Shown piece after piece: positions 1 through 12,580 of a stretch of DNA of 64,000 bases. Position numbers and translations under genes: made by a program. The notes beneath the pieces were generated by a model, which saw only the letters and a list, made by a program, of their open reading frames with translations, was not told where the DNA came from and did not search any database. Positions within the stretch are counted from its first letter, which is position 1. The number at the start of each line of letters is the position of its first letter. This DNA comes from Xylaria sp. FL1777. Lineage: Eukaryota; Ascomycota; Sordariomycetes; Xylariales; Xylariaceae. The DNA is taken from NCBI GenBank assembly GCA_022578965.1, contig MU400554.1:248001-312000 (forward strand), read 5' to 3'.

Positions 1-1
1 T

Positions 2-808
2 CCTCCCGTCCCACCAATTCCCATCGCCCATGCCGAGAGTGCTACATCCTCGCCCTACGAGGACCAACATTTCTTTGTGCCAGGCGATCTTCGCGACTCG
101 ACATATTCAGGTATTTCTAACTACACGGACCGAACATCCTACGCCCGTACATCGTATGCTCCTCGGTCCAGTGTGGCTTCTACAATATATGGAAAGAATG
201 TTATTGTGTCCCCCGTACCGGCACAAAAAGGTAACTTTCTCAAGCCATCGCTTGTCAGCGTTAAATCACGCGCTGCGAGTACCAATAGCGATGACTCGGC
301 GCCACCAGTTCCATCCGTAGACTATGGGAAATATGACAGGCCTCCCCCTTCGCCTGCCTTCAGCATTGGCTCAACGTTTTTCAAGAATGCCAGTGCGTCA
401 ACTGCTACCTCGGTAAGGCCTCAGGTTGTACGTGTCGGCACTGGGCCCAAAACTGTCGATATCAAAGCTTCATCGTCCAAATCGTCGTCCACTTCGGCAA
501 CGACAACAATTGCAGAGCTCGAGAGTCCTGGTCCTCGAATCTTGTTGCATAGTGAAGCTTCTACTTCGGGCAACGAGCGCGAATCAGTTGCGGTAACTCT
601 GATTGAGGATGATACGCCAACTAGCGCCGATCAAGGACCCTTCTCCGACCCCCCTGTTGCGAAGAATGCGACGAAGAGGAACAGCTCACTAAGCGCCGTC
701 ATTGAAGAGTCGACGAGGCGTGCCTCGCAAATCGACCCTTACAGGCATTCCTCGGCTGCCGCCAGGAATAGCAGCCCATTTGGTGACGAAAACGCAGTGC
801 GCGAATAA
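2..808 (+). CDS. C-terminal part of a Ser-rich protein, probably an Opy2-like membrane anchor (5' end outside window)
   Basis: The frame is open from the first bases of the window and ends at a TAA at 806-808, so about 268 C-terminal residues are visible and the start lies to the left. The visible part is low-complexity, rich in Ser, Thr, Pro and Ala, with no membrane segment or catalytic motif. The run FFVPGDLRDS, then RTSYAPRSSVASTIYGKN and a KPSLVSVKS-type segment, resembles from memory the cytoplasmic tail of filamentous-fungal Opy2 homologues, which anchor Ste50/Ste11 signalling at the membrane in the HOG pathway. The diagnostic Cys-rich N-terminal Opy2 domain and membrane helix would lie outside the window. 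The tail assignment is therefore tentative; another Ser-rich membrane protein is possible. No intron is needed in the visible part. Confidence 0.55.
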   Translation, partial: PPVPPIPIAHAESATSSPYEDQHFFVPGDLRDSTYSGISNYTDRTSYARTSYAPRSSVASTIYGKNVIVSPVPAQKGNFLKPSLVSVKSRAASTNSDDSAPPVPSVDYGKYDRPPPSPAFSIGSTFFKNASASTATSVRPQVVRVGTGPKTVDIKASSSKSSSTSATTTIAELESPGPRILLHSEASTSGNERESVAVTLIEDDTPTSADQGPFSDPPVAKNATKRNSSLSAVIEESTRRASQIDPYRHSSAAARNSSPFGDENAVRE

Positions 809-2984
809 AAGGATTCCCTACTAGCCATGGTATTATCCTATGAATATATCTTGATGAGATATGGGGCACGCGAGGAGCACTGGATTGGATCGGATGTATT
901 TGTTTGTTTTCCTGATCTTGCTGTTTATCTGATGCAATTGCGTCTGGAGAAAAGAGTATTGGTCGTATTCTTTTCATTTATTTTGGGTCAACTCGTTCCC
1001 GGCCAAGCTAGATCTATTTGGTGTTTCTTTACAGTACCCCTTTGTTTTCCACAAGCGAACTCTTGGCAGAATTTACCACATAGAAACATGCAGTTTCGAG
1101 CAGTACGGTTATCTCAATTTTCTTCGTGCTTAGGTTACGAGAGCAGCAAACACCAGGACTCGATTGTCCTCATGCTCTTCGTTTCTGATTGGATGGTGTT
1201 TTGGCTTCTTTGAACATATCTCCGTATGAGATAATTTGTATGTATACACAGGTATTTTGAGAAGTGTAGTGTAGCCTGACGCACCCGTTTCACACCCAGG
1301 GCCTGCAGATTCTACGGCGAATTTTAGCTTGTACATACGATGATCCATTATGACACTCAATGCTTAGTGTACTTTGCTCTTAGCCTGCATGAAGATATAG
1401 GGTTCCCAGAAAAATAGGTTGCTGGTCTTTTATGATAGCCCAGCAACTTAGCTTTGTTGACATGCCGATGTATCATTAGAGCAAGCGACGACGTCCTGGC
1501 GCAGCTTTTGCTCGGTCCTCGTACCTGCGATATTCCTATCTAATTAGCATGCATCTCGACCTTTCGTCATCATCTTTCCTTTCGTTTTCCCGGACGGTCC
1601 GGGCCTGCTACCTACACAGATAGTGTTGGGCACAAGGTTAGACGCCGCCAACTTGCATACGGGGGCCTATTTCCCTCCTCTTCCTCAATGGTCCGTCCAT
1701 TCATCACTCAGAGATGTCGATGTTGTTGGCCTATGTTTGATGATGCGAATCACCTGAGACGTGGGTTTCTGCATATAGGATTCGCCCGTTCGGTTTGCGA
1801 GGTCTGTGTAGAGCCCAGCCCAGCCCCCCCCTCCCTCTCTTTCTCTCTCTGCATGTGCGTGGGATCGCTAGTTCTTCCTGATTGTGAAAACGGGGAGACA
1901 GACGTTTTGAGTCCTTGGCGATCATACTGTTGATGCACATGGTAGAGAGTTCGCATTGGTTGTTTGCTGCTGGATATAAATAGCGATCATGGTTTTTTTT
2001 TTTTTTTTTTGGTTTTTTGTTTTTTTGGCGTGGTTTAGTGTCGCCCTGGAGGGAACGGTTTGAGAGAGACTCGGGACGGTGACGAATCAGACGTAATATT
2101 ACTCACTGTTTGACTTCTCGAGGAACATGATATGAAAGTATGCTGACTGTACATAATCCACCAAGTTTGCGCGTTACAGTAGAAACTAGTATGGATACTT
2201 GCAACAACTGGCAAGGCTGAAGAGTAGGTTATATTAGACTATGCTGAACAATGCGACCATTCCCTTTCTCGGCCGCTTCTATTCGATTAGATAGCAGAGC
2301 CCTCGGGTTGTTTATGGCAGCTCTCTCCAGTACTATTAGTTCGATATTTTCTAATTCCTGGGGAAGAACTTCATCGAGCTTGGATTCTTCCTTTCCGCTC
2401 GCTTTTCTCTTCACTGTAGTTTCGGGGAAAATAAGCAGCATGATATCGCGTCAGTTTCCTAGATGAACCTTAATTCTGGATACACCCAAGTGTCAGAGTT
2501 GCAATACTGTTTTTGAGTCTAGATATTGTCATGTTAGGACCATAGTCTTAGCTCATACAATGTATGTGATTACAATTGGCTTCAGTGTTGTCGCTCCATG
2601 TCAGACTCGAATGATATTTCTACATCTTTCATCGGAGACGGGCGAAATGGTTACTCATGCGTCCATGAGTTTGGACTATTTCCTTTTTAGGAATACATCA
2701 AAATCAGACCAATTGACATCAGAACTTAATTACGGTTGAATACATATATATATTACGTATAGATAGTAGTATACATAACCTATAGGTATACACCAATTAG
2801 TCAGATAAGACAATTGGAAACCTATAGGTACTCAGCTCCGATGTCCACCCCTCAACTCACCCTATCCCACCATCGATTGCCAGATACATGTACGGTATTC
2901 ATTTTCCACTAAGAGTTCCGACAGACTCCTGGTCAAGGCAATTGTCGATTGAGACGATATCCCGCATTCGCAGGACCAGTAAAC
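809..2984. other. Intergenic spacer, no supported gene
   Basis: This is the 3' flank of the Ser-rich gene followed by spacer. The short ORFs here have no recognisable domain and no codon pattern that persuades me. It holds a long T-tract near 2.0 kb and an AT-rich stretch of TATA/TAGG steps at about 2.73-2.83 kb, just upstream of the broken threonyl-tRNA synthetase copy. Confidence 0.6.
1993..2027. repeat. T-rich homopolymer tract
   Basis: A run of 18 T is followed by GG, six T, G and seven T. It is a simple low-complexity tract of the kind seen at poly-A tails of old insertions or by slippage. No element boundary is visible around it. Confidence 0.85.
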
Positions 2985-4876
2985 ATGTCCTCCAAGAAGG
3001 CCAAGTCCAAGCCTACTGAAGGCGTCACTTTCGAGCTTCGGCCGGCGCCTGCTTTCTTGGAACACTGTCTCTCTCTTTTCGACAAGCTGTAGAACGAGCA
3101 GCAACAATCCGCCGCCCAGAAGCCGCGCGAGCAAATCAACATCACTCTACCCGACGGAAATGTCCACGTCGGCACGTCTTGGGAGACGACTCCCTTCGAG
3201 ATCGCACGGGGCGTCAGCAGGAGCTCGGCTGAACGAACCGTTGTGGCCAAGGTCAACGACAAACCACGACAAATGGCAGGCTACTTATATCGCGAATCGC
3301 GAATAAGAGTGCGGCGGATGCTAACAACCGCGTCTCAGGCTTCTACTACGAGATGGCACTGCCCGAAACCCGCGCCATTAGCTCCACCAAAGATGTTGAA
3401 TCATTGACCAGCTTAGTCACTTCCATAGTTGGCGAGAAACAGCCATTTCAGAGGCTCACTGTCACAGAGGAACAACTTCTGGAGATGTTCAAGCCCAACA
3501 AACACAAGAAGCATATTATCGGCGACAAGATTACGGATAGGTCTTCTACAACTGTTTATAGATGTGGCCCTTTGATTGATCTTTGCCAGGGCCCTCACGT
3601 CCCGGATACGGGTAAGGTCGAGGCCTTTGGCATTCTCAAGCTCTCGGCATCATATTTCCTCGGTGACCCTACCAACGATTCCCTCCAACGTGTCTATGGA
3701 ATATCCTTCACGGACAAGAAGTAGCTTACTGAGCACCTCAGTTTCCTTGAAGAAGCTGCTAAGAGAGACCGCCGGAGAATCAGAAAGGACCAAGAGCTGT
3801 TCCTATTCTACGACATGTCGCCACCTCTTGTTTCCTCCTCCCCCCCAACCCGTGGTACTATAATATTTAATACTAGATTACCATGATTATATGTTCACTT
3901 TCGAAGTCGAGAAGGATATCTAGGCTTTAAAGCCAATGAATTGCCCTAGTCACTGTCTCATGTTAAGATCTCGCGCTCTCAAGTATGGGGAGTTACCTAT
4001 TCGCATAGCTGAGTTTAGTGGTAAGGACCAACCTTTTGTTACATTTTCAGATATATAGTGTATCAAGCCACAACTAACTGCTACCGTTCGTAGTCCTCCA
4101 CCGGAACGAATTTTCTGCACAGAAGATTTGGTAACTTTTCAACTTCACGGATGAAATCGGTATGCCAGATTGTCTAACACACCGCAGGTCTGTAACGAAG
4201 TTTTGGGAGTTTTCGATTTCCTTCGAAGCGTTTATGGCAAACTGGATTTCTCCTTCAAATTGACATTACATTGCAGTTATCCACACGACCCGAAAAATTC
4301 CTAGGCAGCATAGAAATGTGAGACAAGGCCGAGAAGACATTGTCAACAGCCCTCGATAATTTCTGCCAGATCGGGGATGTGCCTTGGGAATTGAACTCTG
4401 GTAATGGCGCATCCTACGGCCCAAAGGTCGACCACGATACACTTGGTCGCGATTTCTAGGTGGGACCGGGACCCTACTTGCGAAGTTCTTATGCTACTAT
4501 TTCCTAGTGTGCAACTATTCAACTAGACTTCTAACTGCTAGAACGGTTTAATTTATCATATCAGACAGCCGACTATGCACCTGCCTCAGCCGCTACTTCC
4601 ACTCCAGATGGAGAGAGGGTGGTCTTCGGCAAGGTTACGTTCGCCCTGTCATCCTCCACCGAGCCATCTATGACAGCTTCAAGCGCTTCATAGGCATTCT
4701 TACAAAGCATTTCGGTGGCAAATGGCCTTCTTGGATAAGTCATCGTCATGTAATGGTTATCCCCGTCATGGTTTGCGCATACGATTACGTCAAGGAAGTG
4801 CAGACACTCCTACGAACACATGAATTCTAGGCTCTAAGGGAGTCTCTTGCTTTGCACAACAAGCTTGAATCATTTA
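2985..4876 (+). pseudogene. Degraded cytoplasmic threonyl-tRNA synthetase copy
   Basis: Translated pieces in order match eukaryotic ThrRS. They are an N-terminal KPRE..ITLPDG..GTSWETTPFEIARG TGS-like region, an editing-domain part with CGPLIDLCQGPHVPDTGK and SASYFLGDPTNDSLQR, a short RGTIIFNTR remnant, a catalytic part with [11 protein letters not shown] and VLHRNEFS, then [19 protein letters not shown], and RPVILHRAIYDSFKRF. The copy is dead. In-frame stops occur near 3090, 3722, 3922, 4327, 4456 and 4828, there are frame changes, and there are deletions: the region between the TGS-like part and FYYEM is missing, as is most of the anticodon-binding domain. At least two stops sit where the family has Trp (TGG to TAG or TGA). 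A GTAAG-type intron remnant at about 4020 suggests a DNA duplicate rather than a retrocopy. The functional gene must lie elsewhere. Confidence 0.92.
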
Positions 4877-7800
4877 AATTTTGCTCAAGAGCAAGCTGGA
4901 AACATGACTTTTATATGTACCTGTGAGCTGATCTGCTGCGTCTAGTGTAGCAATGGCTCCAGATTAGATACCATAGATCACGCAATACAAGCTATAGGAA
5001 GGAGTTGCTTAGCAAATCTTAGGCCACGACCCTTCTGTCATGAGGCTGAACCTCTCAAAAAATCTCGCCCCCTTGTCCTTTCTAATCGATCGCATATAAT
5101 ACTTATTAAGTGCTCGCTTATTGCCAGAAAAGGGTAGCATACAGGGATGATGTTGTGCTATGAACTCGAAAGGGGTGTGTGTTACGCCCCAAACTATAGG
5201 AAAGCAATTCAATGGTCTAGGACCGAAATAAAAAGGAGAATGGGTGTTAGTCTATCTTCCTACTTGGCTCATTGGTGAGAAACGTAGATCACTGGCTGCA
5301 CGTCCAGACAGGCAGTTTTAACCTGTTTATGCCAAGGGACATGGATAAGGAAATCCCAAGAAGAGAAAAAGAAAGGAAAAAGCGAAATACAGGTATTCAA
5401 CAACGTGGTATGACTTTGAAGAAGCCTTCCTTTTACTTCGGATTATCATTTTCTTCGGCTTGGTTAGTAGCTATCGTACGAATAACTCATAGTAGTATGA
5501 CTAATAAGAAGAAGAAGAAATATTTAACCCTTTTATGAAGATGGACTTGTACCTGCCGTACCGGGTTCTTGGGCTTCCGTTGTGGAATTTTTTCGCATAC
5601 TGCACAAACTACCCAGGTATATTCTTACTGGTAGTAGTCTGTCCTACCTAGGTAGTAGGCATTTATGCAGGGGCTCTACGCAGTAGTACCTGTATGCTGC
5701 TACCAATACCTACCGACTTACCTATGCTTGACCATATAGGTAGCCAGGGAATGGAACCGCCACGGCGGCAAGGCTTGATCCGCCTGTCGATTTCGGTCTC
5801 GTAGGATAGGTAGACATTATTGGAAATCATGCATGCATGTATGTATGTAGAGTGTGAAAGGGCGGTAGATGGGCAGAGGGGTATGTACATACATAGAGAC
5901 GCCGATATCCAGGTTAGATATATATCTTCCTATATCAAGTTATGTTGTAAGCATCTGTTTAGTATACCTCCAGTCCGTCTATCTATCTATCGATCTATGA
6001 TAGCCTATCTATACCTATTACAATGCGCACATACTGCGTAAGCACGCACTATGTATGTAGTGCACATACCCATACTATGCCATAAAGTACAATGTGGGAA
6101 ATGCATGGTTCTTCGGCGTCGCGTCGCGACTGGCTCGGTTCGGCTCGGGGACGAACATACCCGTCTGTGGGCACGTAGTATAATATGTACGTGTATATAT
6201 GTACGTAATGTACGTACTGTAGGTCTGGCTGCTGTCCCTCCTCCCCGCATTCGTTTGCTTGAAGCTTATGCGACGCCCGGTCATCAGGAATGAGTGAACA
6301 AATAAATGAATACATACCTAAATACCTACCTACAAACATACATGCTAATATATACTGTACTGTAAGGCGCAGCGAGGCCAGGCAGGCAATGAAATCATCC
6401 ACCCCCCTCCCCGACCTTTTTTTGGCAGCACTTGGACGAATTTGGCAGTGGGAAGCGAAGCCTGCGTATGTATACCTACTAGATGGATATGGATAGGAGC
6501 TGAGAGGTCGGTTTGCTGGCCGATTCGTGATCTTCGTGGTGTTGCAGCGAGACGCGGACGAGGAAATAAACATAAGTACGTATCTATTGCCCATCTAACT
6601 AGGTCGCCTTGACGCTTAGTTTGTACTACAACATAATTACTAAGTCAATCATCCATGGAACGTCATAATCGCCCATTTGTCCGCGCGGCCGAGCACCGTC
6701 CGACGCGATAGTCGGTGGCCGGTCTAGGGACGCAATAGGCGGACGGACAGACAGACAGACAAGCAGGCTAGCAGGCAGGCAGGCGGAGGACCAAAGTCGA
6801 CAGAACGCCTTGCATGTAACGTATACTTACATACTGTCTGTGGCCCTTTTTGCTGTATGGTGTGTAGTATAGGAGAGGTAGGTAGATACAATGACGAATT
6901 TAAAATCCAAAAAAAAAATATTAAAATTAAAAGCAAAAAAAGGAAATAAATAAGCATGAGAAGGCGGGCGGGCCAATGCAGTTTTCCTTCTCTCTGCTCT
7001 GGGTAAGAGAAAAGAACCCTTGCCTTGTTACTTTGCTGTGTGACACATCTTGTGCAGGTCCATTCGGACGGGCGTCTATTATCAAGCTGTAGGTATTCAA
7101 GCTCACTTTTTCTTTCTCCCCTCTTACTCTCTACTTATACCCCTCCAGGTTAGATAGGAATACAGAGAAAAGCAACGAGGAACCTGGAGAGAGAGGAGCG
7201 CCAAGAGCTGGAGAAGGAGCAGCAGTTCGGGTCAGCAATCGAACCGTTGCTGAGGAAAAATAGGGGAGAGAGGACCAGTACGGTAGTTAATGAGGACTTC
7301 CCTTTTCGTAGGGGTTTTCCCTACTCGTATAGATACCCTTTCCCCTTTTTCTTTAGAGAAAAAAATTAAAAAAAGAATTCCCTGTTTGTTCATCGGCGCT
7401 CGGCCTTTTTATTTACAAAATGAAGCGGGATCTTTCCGTTTGGATAGACCAAGGGGCAAAGGAAGAAGGCGGGGGGAACAGGGTAATCTCACATATCTAC
7501 AGTTGCTGCCTGCAGATTTGATGTAGTACTGGAGTCCGGTGACGTCTGATCTGATATCGGATCTTGGAATCCTGGGGTTTGTTGCGATTGGGTAGGTCGG
7601 TAGGACCCCTTTGCATAGCGTATAGTAGTCGATTCATTAATGTGTGGGTCGCGTATCTTAGTCCTGTACCGGTAGGTTCGGGGCGTGTATCGATCGGTAC
7701 GGTAGATCTTGAGATAGAAGTGTATACCGACATTGTTGAACGGCAAGTTCGGGAGTTAGATAGATAGCTAGGGATGACTAGCTCTTCGTTGATGATCGTC

Positions 7801-8235
7801 AATATACCGTTCCTCTGTTGTAGAAATTGATAGCCACAGCCGCAAGGGGTTAAGGAAACTGGAGATGTGTTTCTGTAGGTGGTACACGTAACTAATGAAT
7901 ACGATATATACTCTCCTTTGCGTGCATAGATATCATCGTAAGGTGAGAGAGACTCAAAGGACCGGATGCGGCAAAAGTCTCGAGCTCTCTTAATGTCTTT
8001 ATAGATAGCGCGATTCTCCACTGCCGTCTAGTCCGGTGCTGTTCTCGAATAGCAATCCTTTCATTGCTTACTCTCGGCGGATTGCGGGGAAACCGATTGC
8101 ATCATCCGGTCATCGCGGCCGAAATATTGCAATACACACTTTCGTTGCTGTAGACGAGGCTACTAGGACGAAAGCGAAGCCAAACATCTTCTGAGGACTC
8201 GACCGTTGTAAAGCTTAATTTGTCTCACATTGATC
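4877..8235. other. Intergenic spacer with short tandem and palindromic repeats
   Basis: There is no gene I can support. The stretch is dense in ACCTACCTAGGTAGTAGG-like, TACATAC/GTATGTA and CTATCTAT runs between 5.6 and 6.6 kb. It contains two exact TACGCAGT/ACTGCGTA words (5677 and 6033) and an A/T-rich patch near 6.9 kb. Overlapping ORFs on both strands in this area are repeat translations. Confidence 0.6.
6741..6787. repeat. (GACA)n / (GGCA)n microsatellite
   Basis: Consecutive GACA units run into CAAGCAGGCTAGCAGGCAGGCAGG, a purine-rich tetranucleotide tract. It is a simple repeat only. Confidence 0.8.
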
Positions 8236-9346
8236 ATGCCGCTGTCTATAGAGGCGCTTAAGGACATCAAGGCGCTTACATTCGACGTCTTCGGGACTGT
8301 CGTAGACTGGCGTTCATCGGTCCATTATGAACTCGTCAAGAGAGCTCGAGATAAGGTTGCATCACCGGCCTTTGACGGACTTCCGGAGCCGCTCCAATTG
8401 CGTCTGAAGTCCATTTCAGATGAAGACTGGGAAACTTTTGCCGAAGAATGGAGAACTATGTATGGTGAATTTACTTGGTCCTTTGTGCCTGGGGAGACGG
8501 AGTGGAAGGACATCGATACGCATCATTATGATAGCCTCAAAGAATTGCTACAGAAATGGGGCGTGGAAGGTGTGTACACGGAGGAAGAGATACGCTCGCT
8601 AAGTCTCACCTGGCACTACCTTAGACCGTGGGACGACTCGACGCTAGGCATCCAGAAGCTCGGGACGAAATACGTCACAGCGACGCTGTCAAATGGGAAC
8701 CGGTCACTGTTGGAGGATCTTAACCAGTACGGTTCTCTTGGCTTCAAACGCATCATATCGAGTGCGGACTTCGGTGCCTACAAGGTAAGGTCCTTGTTAC
8801 GTATACCCCATGCACACCCAGCCCTAAGAGCATGACTGACTTGTCCGCCGCGGGTAGCCGCATCCGTACACATATCGGGGCGCGGTTGACGCCCTCGACT
8901 GCGTGCCCAATGAGGTAGCAATGGTTGCCGCGCACCTTGGGGACCTTCAGGCAGCCCGAGCGAATGGGCTGCGAACGATTTACGTCGAGCGATATCGCGA
9001 GGAGACGTGGTTGCAGTAAGTAAACCCGGATTCATGATAGGCCCGCTTGTTCGCTACGCTCGATCTGCCAGTCCCCTCCTAACTGAGTTCAACAGTGACG
9101 ATACCCGTTGGCAGGATGCACGAGACTGGGTTGACTTGGTAAGTTCCTTTGGTGTTTTCGTATCCTCTTTCGGTCATCTAGAGCAACTGTAGCCCGGCTC
9201 CTGCAAGACACCCTGCCTACATTAGTACCGTTACCCCCTTCCCCCCTTTGGTTCTTTTGATCGAGCGCTAATAATCATTTCGTAAGTGGATTTCACAAGG
9301 AGAAGAAGGGTTTGTCGAGTTAGCACGACGACTGGGTATATCCTAA
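8236..9346 (+). CDS. Haloacid dehalogenase type II-like hydrolase (HAD superfamily)
   Basis: Four exons join in frame: 8236-8784, 8858-9015, 9096-9138 and 9287-9346, giving 269 residues. The first in-frame ATG is 8236. Introns start GTAAG or GTAAGT and end TAG, CAG or AAG; the first carries CTGAC just before its acceptor. The Asp nucleophile motif is FDVFGTVVDWR (about residues 15-25), followed by the Ser motif TLSNGNRSLL, the Lys region FGAYKPHPYTYRGAV across the first splice, and the acidic motif AAHLGDLQAARANGLRT. The C terminus GFVELARRLGIS is typical of fungal 2-haloacid dehalogenase-like proteins, and the length fits. Family members hydrolyse C-halogen or phosphate bonds; the substrate here is unknown. 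It is a cytosolic, single gene with no close neighbours. Confidence 0.9.
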
Positions 9347-12097
9347 AGCCGCGACGAAACACAGAACGCCACTCAAGTACGTAACATGATCCGACTATCT
9401 GGTAGATGTAGAATAGACGCGGATAGACGACACAATACTAAAGAGCCTCGAGAGTAAAAAACGAGACAGTAGCTGATGAAAGCTAGAGTGGCATGCATCT
9501 GATACTATGAGCCCCGTTGGAGGTCATTACGGACGATGATGGGCGCTTAGAGCGTGGTGACCCGTACGTGAGGCCTATACAGATCTGGATTGATGCAATG
9601 TCGCGCCGAATGCATTGTAATGGTCTTGGGCTTGGTCTAGTAGGCTCAAGGTTGAGTCAATGCGATGTGCTTGGTCCTCCACAGGGACACCAACGCATCA
9701 CCTAGGACTCCCGTCACGTCTTGGGAGGCGGGGATACATGAGTGCCAGCCAAGATGGGACCCTCGTTGCTCAGCTCTGAACTTAAGCCACCATGAGGCTC
9801 TTCTCGGTACCTGATGCATCGGATCGATAGTCTGATCTAGCCCCTGCGGACTTCACTTGTGACGACCACGCTGGCCCGCATCTTGATAGGCCGAACATCG
9901 AGCGCTAAAGTAAGCATATTGTAGACGGCTTCGAGAGAGCGGCAAAGGCGCAATTATATAGCCGCTGAAGCCATTGAAAACGATACTAAAACATAAAGGA
10001 GTAGGTAGGTAGGTAGGTAAATACCTACTTATCTCGTTACCATCTGACCGAATAATGGCTTCGATGAGGCTGCGTGCCCCGCCCACCATCTTGTATTGCA
10101 CAGCAGGTATCAAGTTAAGCGGTGCCGTTACAGCATGTATACTACAAATGATCTCGCATTGCTAAACATCGGTACGATGTAGAATGGTTCGCCCGCGGAT
10201 ACAGACCCCTCCTATCCTTACGAGGAGTACATACGTGAAAACTGGCTGCCGAGTCAGCCGCAAGACCAGGCGAGGGCCGAGAAAGCAATGGCGGCTACGA
10301 GTGGTAGTAAGCTGCTGGCAGTCCCAGGTCGGAAGGGGGCGTGTCTATTGGGGTTGTTCTCGTTTCCTTTGCGTGGATGCAAAACGTATGTTGTCTTCGG
10401 CCTGTCCTAGAAGATACATAGGACACCTGTGCTTAGAACAAGGTGAGACAAGTACCAAATTGTCGGGAGACGGATCCAGGACATGGTGGAGGCAAGACGG
10501 GGGCAAGATGGAGGCAAGAGGGATCGATCTGATGCGCATCTATATCTGGCGTCTTAAGAAATAACGGCAGACGAGATTTGCAAAGTCTAGATGGCCAAGA
10601 TATTCACACAGAATCGCATCTGGCCGTGATAATCATCAAAGTTGGTCAAACCGCCACCCCACCCCCCCAAGGCGTGTACACATACCATGTACGCAGTATG
10701 TGGGCATCATGGGTCTGCAGCGGTCGAGGGGATGCATAATTAACAGAGCGAGAGTAGGTATACCCGTTGTCGAGATAGAAAGAGATGGAAAAATACCGTC
10801 GTACACGGACTACAGTGGGCTTTATCTAGTGCTGAGGGCATCTCGGTGGTGCCGGTGGCGTCCCCAGCATGCTTTGCGTCTGCCCCCCACCTCGAGCAGG
10901 CATTGCGGTGTAGATACATATAGAGTATAGAAGACGTAGTGTATAGTGTACGGTAGGTAGTAGATTCTTGCTCGACGATGTCAGGTAGGTAGGCCAGGAC
11001 GTAAAAAGTAGTATAGAACGCAAGACAAGTAGCGCGGGTTATCTATTGGTGTGAGGCCATTAATGTGATTACTGTGCAGAACCGCAGAGAAAAAAATTGT
11101 CAGCACAGACCTGAAGGATCAACTACACTACAGTAGATACGATGCCTCGACGCCGTGCAGCTACTTACTTACATTGTGTAAAATATATGGGGTACTTACC
11201 TAGTAGGTATGTTACGGAAAATGTTACCGGTCCACCGTTGATCTGATAACCTACATGTACCACCTACTATGGTATACCTTAACCTGCTATACCTTGGTAA
11301 TATACCGATAGGCAAGGCATGTTGGCGGTTGCTTTACGGCACCCAATGGCCTGGCCCATTTCAGCCTGAGCGGTTCTCAGTTTAAGGTTATCCATAGATA
11401 CCCGAGTGCTAACTCGTAGTGCTTACACTGGTACCTACCTATACGTAGGTAGAACAAAGTATTATACGTAGTATGTATACTAGCGGGACAGGCGTTTTGG
11501 AATTTTACATATACCTACGTACACGTACGCATTATGGTGCACCGGCAAAAAGTATTACATCCAACTGAGCTGCCGTGAAATTTCATTATTTCAACCCTTA
11601 CTGAAGTGGGTAGGCGAGAAGTAGTCGATCGGCCGTGTTGCCGAACCGGGTAACTACCTAGCCTTTCCTCCCCTTTCCAAGCCTATAAACTAAGCTGGGC
11701 GTCTGTCCTCTTGGTATAGACTCTGAATTGCCGGTATACGCGTGAGAAGAAGTCTGTAAGTCACAAACTGGAAGAAGAAACAATAAATTATTTCCTTGTT
11801 GTATCCCCTACAAGTGGAAACTTTTAGCTCGACGTGTTCTTGGATTTCAGGGGTCGACGAGGATTTTATGTCGCCTTTTAGGTATCGTGTTTATTTACTT
11901 TGATATACTTTACCTCCTAAGCTAAGTCAACTCTAGTACAGTATAAACACTTTTCTCTTGTATAAGACTTCTTGGCCCACTTCTTATGTATCTTGTCAAC
12001 CGATTAGGAGCCTTCTTTGAACTCGTCGAGTGGTCACCACCTACCTACCTACATATAGTAGGTGTTTACCTAGACTAGGAGCTGTCCTTGCTGACAC

Positions 12098-12185
12098 TGA
12101 AAACCAATCAATTACGGTTGAGCTAATGATGCTAGTCCCGAAGGACGGTAGGTGTGTAATTATCAGCAACTATATCACCCCACCA
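12098..12185. repeat. 88-bp direct repeat, copy 1
   Basis: The copy begins TGAAAACCAATCAATTACGG and ends ATATCACCCCACCA. It is identical base for base to 12493-12580, 395 bp downstream in the same orientation, and identity stops sharply at both ends. No terminal inverted repeat or target duplication is evident. Confidence 0.95.
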
Positions 12186-12492
12186 CACGGCCTCTTGCCC
12201 ACCATGCCGGAGACAGAGCTCGACGGCTACATGTGCGCACCGCGCCCAGTGATCCATATTATTCCCATATCCCGGCCTCACCGTCCATCCATCGTATACC
12301 GGTAATCCCAATCGACGGGCACCACGGCATATACCGTGTCGGGGCTGTTGGTAGTGACTATGGCGAATAATGCTCAAAGGACGGTCGCTTGTAGACTCGA
12401 ACGCGTTGTGTCTTCTTGTGGCATCTTGTGGCTTACGTAGCTTGCGTATCGGCGCGCTTGTGGCTTAATCGTGTCCCACTCTTGTCACCAAA

Positions 12493-12580
12493 TGAAAACC
12501 AATCAATTACGGTTGAGCTAATGATGCTAGTCCCGAAGGACGGTAGGTGTGTAATTATCAGCAACTATATCACCCCACCA
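12493..12580. repeat. 88-bp direct repeat, copy 2
   Basis: This is an exact copy of 12098-12185. Flanking sequences differ immediately (AAA before this copy against CAC before copy 1; ACACC after this copy against CACGG after copy 1), so the unit is sharply bounded. Confidence 0.95.

Noticed and set aside
827..1213. 128-codon plus-strand ORF directly after the Opy2-like stop
   Set aside because: Hydrophobic, no domain, lies in the expected 3' UTR, and has a rival ORF on the other strand.
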